From Glutamicibacter protophormiae (GTDB lineage Bacteria > Actinomycetota > Actinomycetes > Actinomycetales > Micrococcaceae): a stretch of 64,000 nt of DNA. How positions within the stretch are numbered: position 1 is the stretch's first letter; each line of letters starts with the position of its first letter. Both the position numbers and the translations under genes were made by a program. Below, one piece after another: positions 17,652-26,154 of the stretch. The stretch covers positions 310,001 through 374,000 of the forward strand of contig NZ_BMPH01000001.1 in NCBI RefSeq assembly GCF_014647495.1, given 5' to 3'. The notes under the pieces were generated by a model. That model was not told the DNA's origin. It worked only from the letters and a program-made list of their open reading frames with translations, and did no database searches.

Positions 17652-18704
17652 GTGGGCATTTCCGGGTTAACACTTCAATTTGAAATCATCGCACTGATCG
17701 TGCTGTGCGCGGTGCTCGTCGCCGATCTACTTTATGTGACCAAGCGCCCCCACATTCCTTCCATGAAGGAAGCGGGCATTTTCGTCGGCATCTACGTCGC
17801 CCTCGCCCTGGTCTTCGGCGGCGTGCTCTGGTGGCAGGCCGGCCCGCAGCTCGGCCAGGAATTCTACGCCGGCTGGGTCACCGAATACGCGTTGTCCATT
17901 GACAACCTGTTTGTGTTCATCATCATCATGGCCCGCTTCTCGGTACCGCGAAAGTACCAGCAGGAAGTGCTGATGTTCGGCATCATCATCGCGCTGATCC
18001 TGCGCGCGATCTTCATCGTGGCCGGCGCGGCCATCATCGAGCAGTGGTCGTGGGTCTTCTACATCTTCGGCGCCTTCCTGCTGTGGACCGCATGGAACCA
18101 GCTCAAGGACGAGGGCGACGAGGACGAGGAAAGCGGCCTGGTCAAGAAGCTGACCAGCAAGTTGCCGATCTCCGAGAACTTCGACGGCAACAAGATGCGC
18201 ACCGTGGTCGACGGCAAGAAGCTGTTCACCCCGATGGTGCTGGTGTTCATCACCATCGGCATGACCGACCTGCTGTTCGCCTTCGACTCGATTCCCGCGA
18301 TCTTCGGCCTGACCCAGTCAGCGTTCATCGTGTTCACCGCCAACATCTTCGCCCTGATGGGCTTGCGCCAGCTGTACTTCCTGCTCGGCGGCTTGATGAA
18401 CCGACTGGTCTTCCTGAAGCACGCACTGAGCTTCATCCTGGCCTTCATCGGCGTCAAGCTGGTCTTCCACGCGCTGTATGAGAACCAGGTGCCTTTCATC
18501 AACGGCGGCGAGCCCCTGCACCAGTTCGCTTGGCTGGATATTCCGGTGGGCATCTCCCTGCTGGTGATCCTCGGTGCCATTGTCGTGGCCACCGTGCTCT
18601 CGCTGTGGACCCCGATGGGCCGCCGCGCCGCCGAGAAGGCCGAGGAAGCCGAGGCCATCGCCGCGGCGGCCAAGGCCGCGGCCGAGGCCAACGGCAGCAA
18701 GTAG
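17652..18704 (+). CDS. terC: TerC family integral membrane protein, probable Mn2+ exporter
   Basis: The 350-residue protein has about eight membrane helices and the TerC signatures: TEYALSIDNLFVF and MTDLLFAFDSIPAIFG, with acidic residues thought to bind metal. Recent work on TerC/Alx/YkoY proteins links them to manganese efflux and metalation of secreted proteins, in keeping with the manganese riboswitch upstream. The C-terminal tail is an Ala/Glu/Lys-rich helix. GAAAGG (17636-17641) lies 10 bases before the GTG at 17652, which I prefer; the ATG at 17634 has no ribosome binding site. A strong terminator follows. Confidence 0.88.
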   Translation: MGISGLTLQFEIIALIVLCAVLVADLLYVTKRPHIPSMKEAGIFVGIYVALALVFGGVLWWQAGPQLGQEFYAGWVTEYALSIDNLFVFIIIMARFSVPRKYQQEVLMFGIIIALILRAIFIVAGAAIIEQWSWVFYIFGAFLLWTAWNQLKDEGDEDEESGLVKKLTSKLPISENFDGNKMRTVVDGKKLFTPMVLVFITIGMTDLLFAFDSIPAIFGLTQSAFIVFTANIFALMGLRQLYFLLGGLMNRLVFLKHALSFILAFIGVKLVFHALYENQVPFINGGEPLHQFAWLDIPVGISLLVILGAIVVATVLSLWTPMGRRAAEKAEEAEAIAAAAKAAAEANGSK

Positions 18705-18720
18705 CCTCATCACGTGAACT

Positions 18721-18764
18721 GCCCGCCGCCGGCGGCCTGCCAAGGGCCGTGGCGGCGGGCTTTT
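18721..18764 (+). terminator. Terminator of terC
   Basis: GCCCGCCGCC (18721-18730) pairs perfectly with GGCGGCGGGC (18751-18760) and is followed by TTTT. Confidence 0.85.
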
Positions 18765-18810
18765 CGCTGTCCGAAATCCACCATTAACGCATTCTGCTAG
18801 GGTACACATC

Positions 18811-19263
18811 ATGAGCACCACACCCTCCTCCGCCACCGAAACCGCCTCGTGGATCGCGGTGTCCTCCGGGACGCTCTCCCGCCTGCTGGGGCATGCCGCA
18901 GGGCAGGGGCGATCGGTCACCGCCTGGAGAGTGCTTTCCGGCTTGGACCGCGACGGGGCGCAACGCGTGGGGGACCTTGCGCTCCAGCAGCGTGTCGCGC
19001 AGCCGACGATGACCGGACTGGTCATCCGGCTGGAGCAGGACCACATGGTGTCCCGCCGGCCCGACCCCAACGACGGGCGTGCGAGCCTGGTCGAACTGAC
19101 CGCGCAGGGCAGGGAAGAGGTCGAAGCCTACCGGCTGCGCGCCTACACGGCGCTCGCCGGAGGCATCCAGGCGCTGCCCGATGCCGACCAGCAGGTCCTG
19201 GCTACGGCCGCGCCGCTGCTGGCGAAGCTGTGCGAGGAACTGGCCGCCCAGCTGGATCGCTGA
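18811..19263 (+). CDS. MarR family transcriptional regulator
   Basis: This 150-residue protein has the MarR winged-helix layout: helix-turn-helix around residues 45-75 (RVGDLALQQRVAQPTMTGLVIRL) and the wing RRPDPNDGRASLVELTAQG, then a dimerisation helix. Ligand and targets are unknown. A TAGGGT box (18798-18803) stands 7 bases before the ATG, so the transcript is probably leaderless. It converges with the hydrolase gene that follows. Confidence 0.88.
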   Translation: MSTTPSSATETASWIAVSSGTLSRLLGHAAGQGRSVTAWRVLSGLDRDGAQRVGDLALQQRVAQPTMTGLVIRLEQDHMVSRRPDPNDGRASLVELTAQGREEVEAYRLRAYTALAGGIQALPDADQQVLATAAPLLAKLCEELAAQLDR

Positions 19264-19287
19264 GCGGCCCCGGCGCGCCGGCCAGGC

Positions 19288-20583
19288 CTAGGACCCGGAA
19301 TCGCCCTTCGCGGCGGCTTCCGGGTCTTCGCCGTTGGTCATGGCCAGCAGCCGGCGGAAGATCGCCGGACCCTCGTCGCCCAGCCCATCGTGGTGGAAGT
19401 CCTCGGTCACCCAGGCCTGCAGGTTCGCCACCTGCGAAGCGGTGCGCAGCGACAGCTCGCGATCAACGTAGACGTCGTCGTGGTAGACCGCCGCGGCCAC
19501 CGGCACGGTATTGGAGGCCAGCGCTTCGACGTCGTAGAGCGGCCCGAAGTGCTCGTGCTCGGCCAGGATCCGGGCCACGTCCTCCAGCGGGCGCAGCGCC
19601 GGGTCCTCGGCGAAGTGCCAGCGGAAGATCATCTCCCCGGTTAGCAGCGGGGTCTTGGCGTGCGCGGTGAACTGCGGGAATTCCGGCAGCACGGCCTCGG
19701 CCGCGAAGTTCGTGGCCGCGTCCTGGGCGTAGATGCTCTCGTGCATCAGCGCATACAAGGGGTTCGCGGCGAAGGAGGACTGCGTGTACAGCGCATCCAG
19801 GAAGGTGTCGGACAGCCGCTGGCCGCCGGGGGTGTCGATGAACGCTTCCTCGAACACGTGGTGCAGCAGGTGCACCCGGCTGTTGCCGCCCAGGTACATG
19901 CCCAGCATCTGCACCAGCGGGACGGTGACGCGCTGGCCATTGGGCAGCACTTCGTCGCCGCCGTGGCGCACATGCTCGTAGATCCTGCCCAGGACCTCGA
20001 AATCCTGCGGGTACCAGGAGAAATACTCGGCATTGCGCTCTGCCATGCGCTGGTAGGTCGCCCGGTAGACCTCGCGCGGTTCGGCGTCCAGCGAAGCCAG
20101 CCCGCCGGTGACCAGGCAACGGTCGAGGGACTGCGGAAACAGCGACAGGTAGGTCAACGTGCAGAACCCGCCGTAGCTCTGTCCCAGGGTGCTCCACTTC
20201 TCGATGCCCAGCTGCTCGCGCAGCGCCTCGGCATCGCGCACGATCGAGTCCGCGCGGAAATGCTCAAGGTAGCGGGCCTGGGCGGCGAAGTCGCCGCGCA
20301 AGGCCAGGGACTGGCGGTTGGCCGGGGTGGACAGCCCGGTGCCGCGCTGGTCCAGCAGCAGCACGCGGAAGTGCTTGACCGCCTCGGCCAGCCACCCGGA
20401 GAGGGACCCGGGCCGCGGGGATTTTCCGCCCGGCCCGCCCTGCAGGAACAGCAGCCACGGCAGCGAGGAATCGGTGCTGATCTCGCGGGCGAACACGCTG
20501 ATCTTCTCGCCGGCCGGGCGCGTATGGTCCAGCGGGACCTCGACGCGGTGCTCGGTGACGTCCATGCCGCGGTAGTGGCTCAT
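19288..20583 (-). CDS. Alpha/beta hydrolase of the prolyl aminopeptidase type
   Basis: The 431-residue protein has the alpha/beta-hydrolase core with oxyanion-hole segment LFLQGGPGGKSPRP, DQRGTGLSTP, the nucleophile elbow GQSYGG, and late Asp and His candidates (YHDDVYVD, FHHDGLG). This combination is typical of proline iminopeptidase-like enzymes (S33 family), which remove N-terminal proline from peptides. There is no signal peptide, so it acts in the cytoplasm. The start is the ATG at 20583, which overlaps the stop of the GNAT gene (ATGA), so the two are translationally coupled. Confidence 0.85.
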   Translation of the reverse strand: MSHYRGMDVTEHRVEVPLDHTRPAGEKISVFAREISTDSSLPWLLFLQGGPGGKSPRPGSLSGWLAEAVKHFRVLLLDQRGTGLSTPANRQSLALRGDFAAQARYLEHFRADSIVRDAEALREQLGIEKWSTLGQSYGGFCTLTYLSLFPQSLDRCLVTGGLASLDAEPREVYRATYQRMAERNAEYFSWYPQDFEVLGRIYEHVRHGGDEVLPNGQRVTVPLVQMLGMYLGGNSRVHLLHHVFEEAFIDTPGGQRLSDTFLDALYTQSSFAANPLYALMHESIYAQDAATNFAAEAVLPEFPQFTAHAKTPLLTGEMIFRWHFAEDPALRPLEDVARILAEHEHFGPLYDVEALASNTVPVAAAVYHDDVYVDRELSLRTASQVANLQAWVTEDFHHDGLGDEGPAIFRRLLAMTNGEDPEAAAKGDSGS

Positions 20584-21071
20584 CGTGCTGCTCCTTCGGT
20601 GCCCAGGGCGGTTAATTCGGCGCCGTCCAGCCGGCGGGTGGTCCAGCCGTCCATGGAGGAGGCGCCGATGGAATCGTAGAACTTGATGGCCGGCTCGTTC
20701 CAGTCCAGCACCGCCCATTCAAGGCGCTTGTAGCCGCGTTGCACGCAAATCTGCGCAAGGGTGCGCAGCAGCGCGGTGCCGGTGCCCGAACCGCGCCGGG
20801 CGGAGCGCACATACAGGTCCTCCAGGTGGATGCCGTGGCGGCCCTCCCAGGTGGAATAGGTCAGGTACCAGACGGCCACGCCGATCACGGTGCCGGCGTC
20901 GTCCTCGGCCACATGGGCGAAGACCTTGGGGTCCGCGCCGAACAGGTGGTCTTCCAGGTCCTGCACGGTGTTGCGGACCGCGTCCGGCTCCTTCTCGTAA
21001 ACTGCGAGTTCGTGGATCAGTTCCAGAATCTGCGGGCAGTCGGCAGGGGTTGCTTCGCGCACATTGCTCAT
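20580..21071 (-). CDS. GNAT acetyltransferase, diamine N-acetyltransferase-like
   Basis: This 163-residue GNAT protein resembles spermidine/spermine acetyltransferases: LAVYEKEPD near the N-terminus, GIHLEDLYVRSARRGSGTG (the acetyl-CoA loop) and VLDWNEPAIKFYDSIGA. Such enzymes acetylate polyamines or other small amines. TAAGCT (21084-21079) ends 7 bases before the ATG, so a leaderless transcript is likely. It heads an operon with the hydrolase. Confidence 0.85.
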   Translation of the reverse strand: MSNVREATPADCPQILELIHELAVYEKEPDAVRNTVQDLEDHLFGADPKVFAHVAEDDAGTVIGVAVWYLTYSTWEGRHGIHLEDLYVRSARRGSGTGTALLRTLAQICVQRGYKRLEWAVLDWNEPAIKFYDSIGASSMDGWTTRRLDGAELTALGTEGAAR

Positions 21072-21133
21072 GTGCTCAAGCTTACCGCCGTCGTGCCGCC
21101 AATTCGTCGGTGACCAGTCTTAAGGTTGAACCC

Positions 21134-21886
21134 ATGATGGGTGGACACCACGCCATGAGCGGCGCAGCCGCATGGCTAGCAATGACGACTCCGGTGAGCA
21201 TCGGCTCCGTAGACCTCGGCTTCGGGGCCCTGCAGATGGACCGGTGGGAAACGCTGGCCGGGGCGATCGTTTGTGCGGGCGCCGCACTGCTGCCCGACGC
21301 GGACCACCACGGGGCCACCATCGCCCGTTCGCTGCCGCCCATCTCCAGCATCTTCACCCGCATCATCGGCAAGGTTTCCGGCGGGCACCGCAACGGCACG
21401 CACTCGATCCTCGGCATGGCGTTCTTCATCCTGCTGGCCTGGCTGGCCAACGGCTGGGCGGTGCAGACCGCGGCGCTGGGCACCGTGTACCCGGCCGCGG
21501 CGCTGTTCGCGGTGCTGCTGATCTCCTTCGCCGTGAAGTCGGTGAAATTCATGCCCCCGGCCCTGTGCTGGGTCATCGCGCTGGCCGCCGGCGCGTTCGT
21601 CGGCATGAACGCGCCGACGGAAAACCAGTGGTTCCTGGTGGCGGTCGCCGTCGGCGTCGTGGTGCACGTGCTGGGGGACATGCTGACCATCGGCGGATGC
21701 AACCTGATCTGGCCGATCAAGATCCGTTCCCCGCGCTGGTTCCGGCGCCTGCCGGTCATCGGCGGCGTGTGGAAGGCCAACGGGCGGGTCGCGCTGCCGA
21801 TCCTTGCCGAAACCGGATCCGCGGCCGAATGGGCCCTGGCCTCCCTGCTCACCGTCTACGTGGGTGTCGCGCTGATCGTCGCCTGA
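21134..21886 (+). CDS. Membrane-bound metal-dependent hydrolase (DUF457/YdjM-like)
   Basis: The 250-residue protein has about five hydrophobic segments and conserved histidine/aspartate motifs, GGHHAMSGAA at the N-terminus, LLPDADHHG, and GGHRNGTHS. These define the DUF457 (YdjM/LexA-regulated) membrane hydrolase group. Substrates are not known. The ATG at 21134 begins the conserved HH motif region; another ATG follows one codon later. It lies just upstream of the SARP-type promoter D but is not controlled by it. Confidence 0.8.
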   Translation: MMGGHHAMSGAAAWLAMTTPVSIGSVDLGFGALQMDRWETLAGAIVCAGAALLPDADHHGATIARSLPPISSIFTRIIGKVSGGHRNGTHSILGMAFFILLAWLANGWAVQTAALGTVYPAAALFAVLLISFAVKSVKFMPPALCWVIALAAGAFVGMNAPTENQWFLVAVAVGVVVHVLGDMLTIGGCNLIWPIKIRSPRWFRRLPVIGGVWKANGRVALPILAETGSAAEWALASLLTVYVGVALIVA

Positions 21887-21921
21887 CCCATGGCATGGGC
21901 TGCGGGCCGGTGATCGATTCC

Positions 21922-21955
21922 GGTAATGCCCGTGTAATGCGGCCCGGCGGACACT
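21922..21955 (+). promoter_or_regulatory. Double 11-bp direct repeat (SARP-type operator, site D)
   Basis: GGTAATG (21922-21928) and TGTAATG (21933-21939) are 11 bp apart and followed after exactly 10 bases by GACACT (21950-21955), which has the A and T expected at positions 2 and 6 of a -10 box. It is on the coding strand of the membrane protein that starts at 22128. Confidence 0.6.
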
Positions 21956-22127
21956 GGGCCTACCCGGGAACCGGCGCATCGCCCCGGCAGTCCGGGCGCC
22001 GTGGGCCTGCAGCGATCGTGTCCGGCAGGCTCCTTGTTTCCCGCCGGTGACCCGCTGTTCGGGGCCGCCGGCGGCTCGTACCGCTTCGCCTTCCGTGGAA
22101 CCACGGGCAGCAATCGAGGGACCGGCC

Positions 22128-23282
22128 ATGCCGAACACCGGCGCGCATCCGCAATTCATCGCCAACATGGCCCAGCGCCGTTTCCCGATCGCCGTGTCGG
22201 ACCTCACCGCGTGGCAGGACGAGGCGCGGTATCTCGCCCAGCTGCCGGCAACCGCGGCGAACCCCGCGGGGACCCCGCCGGCCGCGGCCGAGCTGGACCA
22301 GGCCATCAAGCACCACCTTGACGCGGCGCAGGCGCGGCTGACCCGGCCGAGGTTCAAGATGATGCTGGGCACCACGCTGATCGGCAGCGTCATGGCCCAC
22401 GTGCACGCCGCCGAATCCCTGATGCTGCGCCGCGGCGACACCGACTACCTGCTGGGCAAGCTGCCCAAGATCCAGTCCGACGTGCGCAACCACCTGCGGC
22501 TCAAGGACCCCCAGCGCATCGGCTTCGAACAGCTCATGCGCGACATGGACAAGCTCGGCTCCAATGGGCAGGCCAAACGTGATCTGGTCTCCTCCGGCCA
22601 CGTGCGCGAGGAGATCATCAACGCCGGCACCGCGGCGAACATGTCCTACCGGCGCGAGTACGCGCGGATGCTCAGCTTCCACCGCGGGCTGACCGCGTGG
22701 ACAGTGATCCTGCTGGTGCTGGCCGCCGGCCTGGCCGTCTGGGGCGCGGTGCGCCCCACGGACCTGGCGATCTGCTTCACCCCGCAGGGCCAGGGCACCG
22801 TGGTCTGCCCCACCAGGGAAAGCCCCTACGCCGCGGGCCAATCCGCGGCGCCGGCCGGCGGCGCGGAGAACACCGAGAGCTCCGCCCAGGTGTCCTCCGG
22901 CGAACAGCGGCGCGACGAGGTCATCGCCGGCGCCGTGCGTCCCACCGACATCTCCCTGCTGCTCCTGGTGGGCATGGCCGGGGCGGCGGTGACGGCCGCC
23001 GGGTCCTTCCGCAGCGTCGGCGGCACCGCGACACCGTTCAACCTGGCCATCGCCATGGCCCTGCTGAAGCTGCCGCTCGGGGCGCTGATCGCGGTGTTCG
23101 GGCTGCTGCTGATCCGCGGCGGATTCTTCCCGGGGCTTTCCGACCTGGACAGCGCCCCGCAGATCCTGGCCTGGGCGGTGATCTTCGGCGCCGCCCAGCA
23201 GCTGTTCACCGTGATGGTCGACCAGCAGGCCAAGCGCGTGCAGGACCAGGTCGGCGAAGTGGTGGAAGCGCCGAACGAATGA
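22128..23282 (+). CDS. Uncharacterised membrane protein of the SARP-box group
   Basis: I do not recognise this 384-residue protein. The first 190 residues are soluble, helical and charged. The C-terminal half has four hydrophobic segments: LTAWTVILLVLAAGLAVWGA, DISLLLLVGMAGAAVTAAGS, NLAIAMALLKLPLGALIAVF and PQILAWAVIFGAAQQLFTVM. A loop of about 70 residues between the first two contains two cysteines (CFTPQGQGTVVC). GAGGG at 22116-22120 precedes the ATG at 22128 by 7 bases. It is preceded by site D and followed 25 bases later by the DUF2278 gene, so the two form an operon. It could be a sensor, channel or anchor for the system; this is inference. Confidence 0.7.
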   Translation: MPNTGAHPQFIANMAQRRFPIAVSDLTAWQDEARYLAQLPATAANPAGTPPAAAELDQAIKHHLDAAQARLTRPRFKMMLGTTLIGSVMAHVHAAESLMLRRGDTDYLLGKLPKIQSDVRNHLRLKDPQRIGFEQLMRDMDKLGSNGQAKRDLVSSGHVREEIINAGTAANMSYRREYARMLSFHRGLTAWTVILLVLAAGLAVWGAVRPTDLAICFTPQGQGTVVCPTRESPYAAGQSAAPAGGAENTESSAQVSSGEQRRDEVIAGAVRPTDISLLLLVGMAGAAVTAAGSFRSVGGTATPFNLAIAMALLKLPLGALIAVFGLLLIRGGFFPGLSDLDSAPQILAWAVIFGAAQQLFTVMVDQQAKRVQDQVGEVVEAPNE

Positions 23283-23307
23283 GCGGCGTCGGGGAAAGGA
23301 CAAGGAC

Positions 23308-23967
23308 ATGCCACTGGCCAACGGGTACGGGGTGCTGATCGGGACCCTGCACGACTACTACCGCGACCCGCCCGATGACTTCGGGCGCTACTACCACGGC
23401 AACCTGGTGATCCACGCGCCGGCAGGCAACTACAAGTGCGCCATCGACGTGGATCCGAAGAACATGCCCGACGGCGTCCAGTGGCGCACCGTGTCGCTGC
23501 GCACGCTGGACTTCGCGGCGATTTCCTCCCTGCCCGACGGCTGGCACCCGCTGGCCTCCGAACCGTCCACCGGGGCGCTGGACTACATCCGCTCCGCGGT
23601 GCTGCACCCGCCGGCCCTCATCCACCTGCTGCGCTACTCGAGCTGCCTGAACCGGCTGCTGGCATGGCTGCGCTGGAATCCTCCGTGGAAGAGCGGCACC
23701 GGGTTCCAGGCGCTGACCGAACTGGAAAACGTGATCGATGCCGGCGCCCGGTTCTTCGTGTTCGGCGAACCCTTCTCCAGCGGTCTGGGAGTGCACAATG
23801 TGCACCAGAACCAGGGCGACCCGGTAGGCGGCGGGCACGACGCGGAGAACTGGATCTGGCAGGACGGCGGCACTATCGTGCTCAAGCCCGACGGGCGGCT
23901 GCTGGGCTTCCTGAACAAGTTCCAGACCCAGTCGTTTAAGACCGATGGGCAGGGCCGCCCGGCCTAG
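23308..23967 (+). CDS. DUF2278 family protein
   Basis: The 219-residue protein matches DUF2278: YGVLIGTLHDYYRD at the start, then a strand-rich middle, LDYIRSAV, and the highly conserved C-terminal block ARFFVFGEPF, GVHNVHQNQGDP, WIWQDGGTIV. The family is found in Bacillus and actinobacteria, and I know of no established function. It has no signal peptide. AAAGGACAAGGAC precedes the ATG. It is the second gene in the operon controlled by site D, and it converges with the astacin-like protease gene. Confidence 0.8.
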   Translation: MPLANGYGVLIGTLHDYYRDPPDDFGRYYHGNLVIHAPAGNYKCAIDVDPKNMPDGVQWRTVSLRTLDFAAISSLPDGWHPLASEPSTGALDYIRSAVLHPPALIHLLRYSSCLNRLLAWLRWNPPWKSGTGFQALTELENVIDAGARFFVFGEPFSSGLGVHNVHQNQGDPVGGGHDAENWIWQDGGTIVLKPDGRLLGFLNKFQTQSFKTDGQGRPA

Positions 23968-24028
23968 GGCAGGAAGATGCCCCGCACCGTCCGGGATCCG
24001 GCGGTCCGGGGCACGCGGCCGCGAGCGG

Positions 24029-25054
24029 CTACCAGTACATGATGCTGGAGGTGCCGTTGCCCCCGGCCCAGTACAAACGCAGCCGCACCACGTAGCGGCG
24101 CCCGGCCAGCAGCCGGGTGGTCAGCTGGGCGTTCAGCCCGGTGCCGCTGTCGTCGTCGCCGCCCAGGTAGCGCAGCGAACCGCCGTCGTCCTCGAAGAGC
24201 ACCATCACCATGTCCGACGTGCCGAAGGTGGCGATCGTGCAGTCCTGCGAGGCCTCCGGGACGATGGCGAAGTCCGCCTGCTGCCCGGCCGCCAGCTGCA
24301 GCACCTTGGATTCGAAGGCCTTCAGCTCGGTGACGGCGGCCGTGGTAGCCGGGTAGAACTTCTTGGCCCATTCCTTGTCCTGGTCCGAGAGCCCTCCGGC
24401 CGGTTCCAGGCCGCCGGAGTACTGGGCAGGCTGCACGATCAGGCCCGCGGGGAACCAGTACTCCATGACGGAGTTCGGGTCCCACGGGGAGCCGTCCACC
24501 TCCTGCTGGCTGAACTTGTGCAGCACGTTCTGCTCGGTCTGCGCCCGGGTCCAGAAATTCGGGGACCCGGTGAAGAACTTGTAGACCGCGTCCTCGTCCC
24601 ACACGATGCCGGAGAACGGGTTCTGGTGCTCGTGCGGCAGGCCCAGGCTGTGCCCGATCTCGTGCAGGGCGGTGGTGTGGCCGTAGTCGTCGGTCAGGTC
24701 CCAGCCGAAATTCATGGTGGTTTCGGTGGCGGGAATGCCCAGCAGGTCGCGGCCCACATAGGACCACGAGCCGTCGGCCTGGTCGAAGGCGATGCGGATT
24801 TCCGAGGAGCCGCGGTCGGTGGTCTCGGTGAACTTCAGTCCCAGCGGCAGGGCTTTCCACTCGGCGAACGCCTTGCGCACGGCTTCGCGCTGCGCCTCGG
24901 GCCCGTCGATGAAGAAGTAGTGCAGCTCGGTCTCGTTGACCCAGACCTTGGACAGCACCCGTATGAGGCGCATCCGCAGGTCCGGCAGGCCGGGAGGAAG
25001 CTCGCGTTGGACGATCGGCTTGGTCAGGCACAGCGGCCGGTTTTCATTGCTCAT
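24029..25054 (-). CDS. Astacin/matrixin-like metalloprotease with C-terminal PPC-like domain, no signal peptide
   Basis: The 341-residue protein carries a metzincin zinc site, HEIGHSLGLPHEH (HExxHxxGxxHE), and a Met-turn NSVMEYW about 60 residues later, so it is an active-looking M12A/M10-type peptidase. A pre-peptidase-C-like beta domain follows from about residue 245 (LAAGQQADFAIVP, LLAGRRYVVRL). Enzymes of this class are nearly always secreted, but the N-terminus (MSNENRPLCLTKPIVQ) has no signal peptide or propeptide. GGGAGCAGGAT precedes the ATG at 25054. It is the second gene of an operon led by the beta-rich protein and preceded by site B. Confidence 0.82.
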   Translation of the reverse strand: MSNENRPLCLTKPIVQRELPPGLPDLRMRLIRVLSKVWVNETELHYFFIDGPEAQREAVRKAFAEWKALPLGLKFTETTDRGSSEIRIAFDQADGSWSYVGRDLLGIPATETTMNFGWDLTDDYGHTTALHEIGHSLGLPHEHQNPFSGIVWDEDAVYKFFTGSPNFWTRAQTEQNVLHKFSQQEVDGSPWDPNSVMEYWFPAGLIVQPAQYSGGLEPAGGLSDQDKEWAKKFYPATTAAVTELKAFESKVLQLAAGQQADFAIVPEASQDCTIATFGTSDMVMVLFEDDGGSLRYLGGDDDSGTGLNAQLTTRLLAGRRYVVRLRLYWAGGNGTSSIMYW

Positions 25055-25132
25055 ATCCTGCTCCCTGGATTCAGGTTTCACGGAGTATCGAGGGGGCGCG
25101 CCGCGCCGGAGGCGGTGCGGCGCGCGGTCTGC

Positions 25133-26005
25133 CTAGCTGACGTAGACGAGCGGAACGCCGAGGTAGTTGGCGTTGCCGTCGGCGAAGTTCAGCTGGGCGT
25201 TCGAGCCTCCGCCGCGCGCGTAGACGTAGAGCGCGACGGACAGCAGCAGGTAGGCCTGGTCCGCACCGAGCAGGTCCGAGTAGTACATCGTACGCCAGCC
25301 GTCGAAACGGTCGTTGACATTGATGTTGTCATCCCCGGTCGACAGCACGTTCACGCTGCCGGCCGGCTTGTAGTTGTACTGGTAGCCGCGGGCCGTCATC
25401 GAGATGTTGACCTTCGCCTCCTTGGAGTCGAACCATCCGTCGTCCGCCCGCACGATGTAGAAGCCGTTGAACGGGACGTAGATGGTCTGCGCGTAATTGC
25501 GGTTCTCCGGGGCGCGGAAGCTGAACCACCAGTCCATGTACAGCGTGAACGACCCGGCGCCGGTGCCGAACAGCCCCGAGCCGGCACCGCTGGCCCAGCA
25601 GGACGCGTCGATGTTGCCGGGGTTGTAGCCCTGCCAGGAGATGGCCCCGTTGGACCCGTGCAGCGTGCCGTAGTACGGGGTCAGCCAGCCCACCGCCGCA
25701 GCGGAAGGCCCGTTGCCCATGACCGCGCAGAGCGCCGTGGATTCGCGCGGCGCCTGCCCGGCCAGCGTTGCCGCGCAGGACTTCATATCCTTCGCCGCCG
25801 CCTCCTCCGCGGAGGAATCGCCGCCCAGGTAGGAGGCCAGCGACTCCGGCAGCGAGTCCTGCAGCGCGGCCAGGCTGCGCTGCCCGCGCGTCTCGACGTC
25901 GGCCAGCCGGTCGGCCTGCGCCTTCTGCAGGGCGACGACCTCTTCGCGCCGGGCCGCAAGCAGCCGGTCGAAGACCAGATCGGTCCCCTCATTGATGTCC
26001 GCCAT
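25133..26005 (-). CDS. Uncharacterised coiled-coil plus beta-rich protein
   Basis: I do not recognise this 290-residue protein. Residues 1-60 are strongly helical and charged (LLAARREEVVALQKAQADRL), suiting a short coiled coil. The middle has two cysteines (MKSCAATLAG, ALCAVMG). The C-terminal 180 residues are rich in Trp, Tyr, Asn and Gly with repeated beta-strand patterns (FTLYMDWWFSFRAP, IYVPFNGFYIV, VNISMTARGYQYNY), like a beta-sandwich binding domain. There is no signal peptide. Site B lies about 100 bases upstream. It precedes the astacin-like protease in one operon and could be its substrate, carrier or inhibitor; this is inference. Confidence 0.65.
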   Translation of the reverse strand: MADINEGTDLVFDRLLAARREEVVALQKAQADRLADVETRGQRSLAALQDSLPESLASYLGGDSSAEEAAAKDMKSCAATLAGQAPRESTALCAVMGNGPSAAAVGWLTPYYGTLHGSNGAISWQGYNPGNIDASCWASGAGSGLFGTGAGSFTLYMDWWFSFRAPENRNYAQTIYVPFNGFYIVRADDGWFDSKEAKVNISMTARGYQYNYKPAGSVNVLSTGDDNINVNDRFDGWRTMYYSDLLGADQAYLLLSVALYVYARGGGSNAQLNFADGNANYLGVPLVYVS

Positions 26006-26101
26006 GATTTCCCCCTCATGCTGAGGCCAACGCCCATGCCGTCGCCGGTGGATACCGGGTCGGCCGCCCGGGTTCGGGCACGTCGGCCGCGTGGAGGCTC
26101 C

Positions 26102-26146
26102 AGCGTAGCCGGGGCGTCGTTACCCGGTTATTACCCCTGCGTTACG
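26102..26146 (-). promoter_or_regulatory. Triple 11-bp direct repeat (SARP-type operator, site B)
   Basis: On the minus strand, CGTAACG, GGTAATA and GGTAACG (26146-26140, 26135-26129, 26124-26118) are spaced 11 bp apart and followed after exactly 10 bases by TACGCT (26107-26102) as a -10 box. It lies between the alpha/beta hydrolase stop and the beta-rich protein gene, and points to the latter. Confidence 0.7.
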
Positions 26147-26154
26147 CGTCCGGA

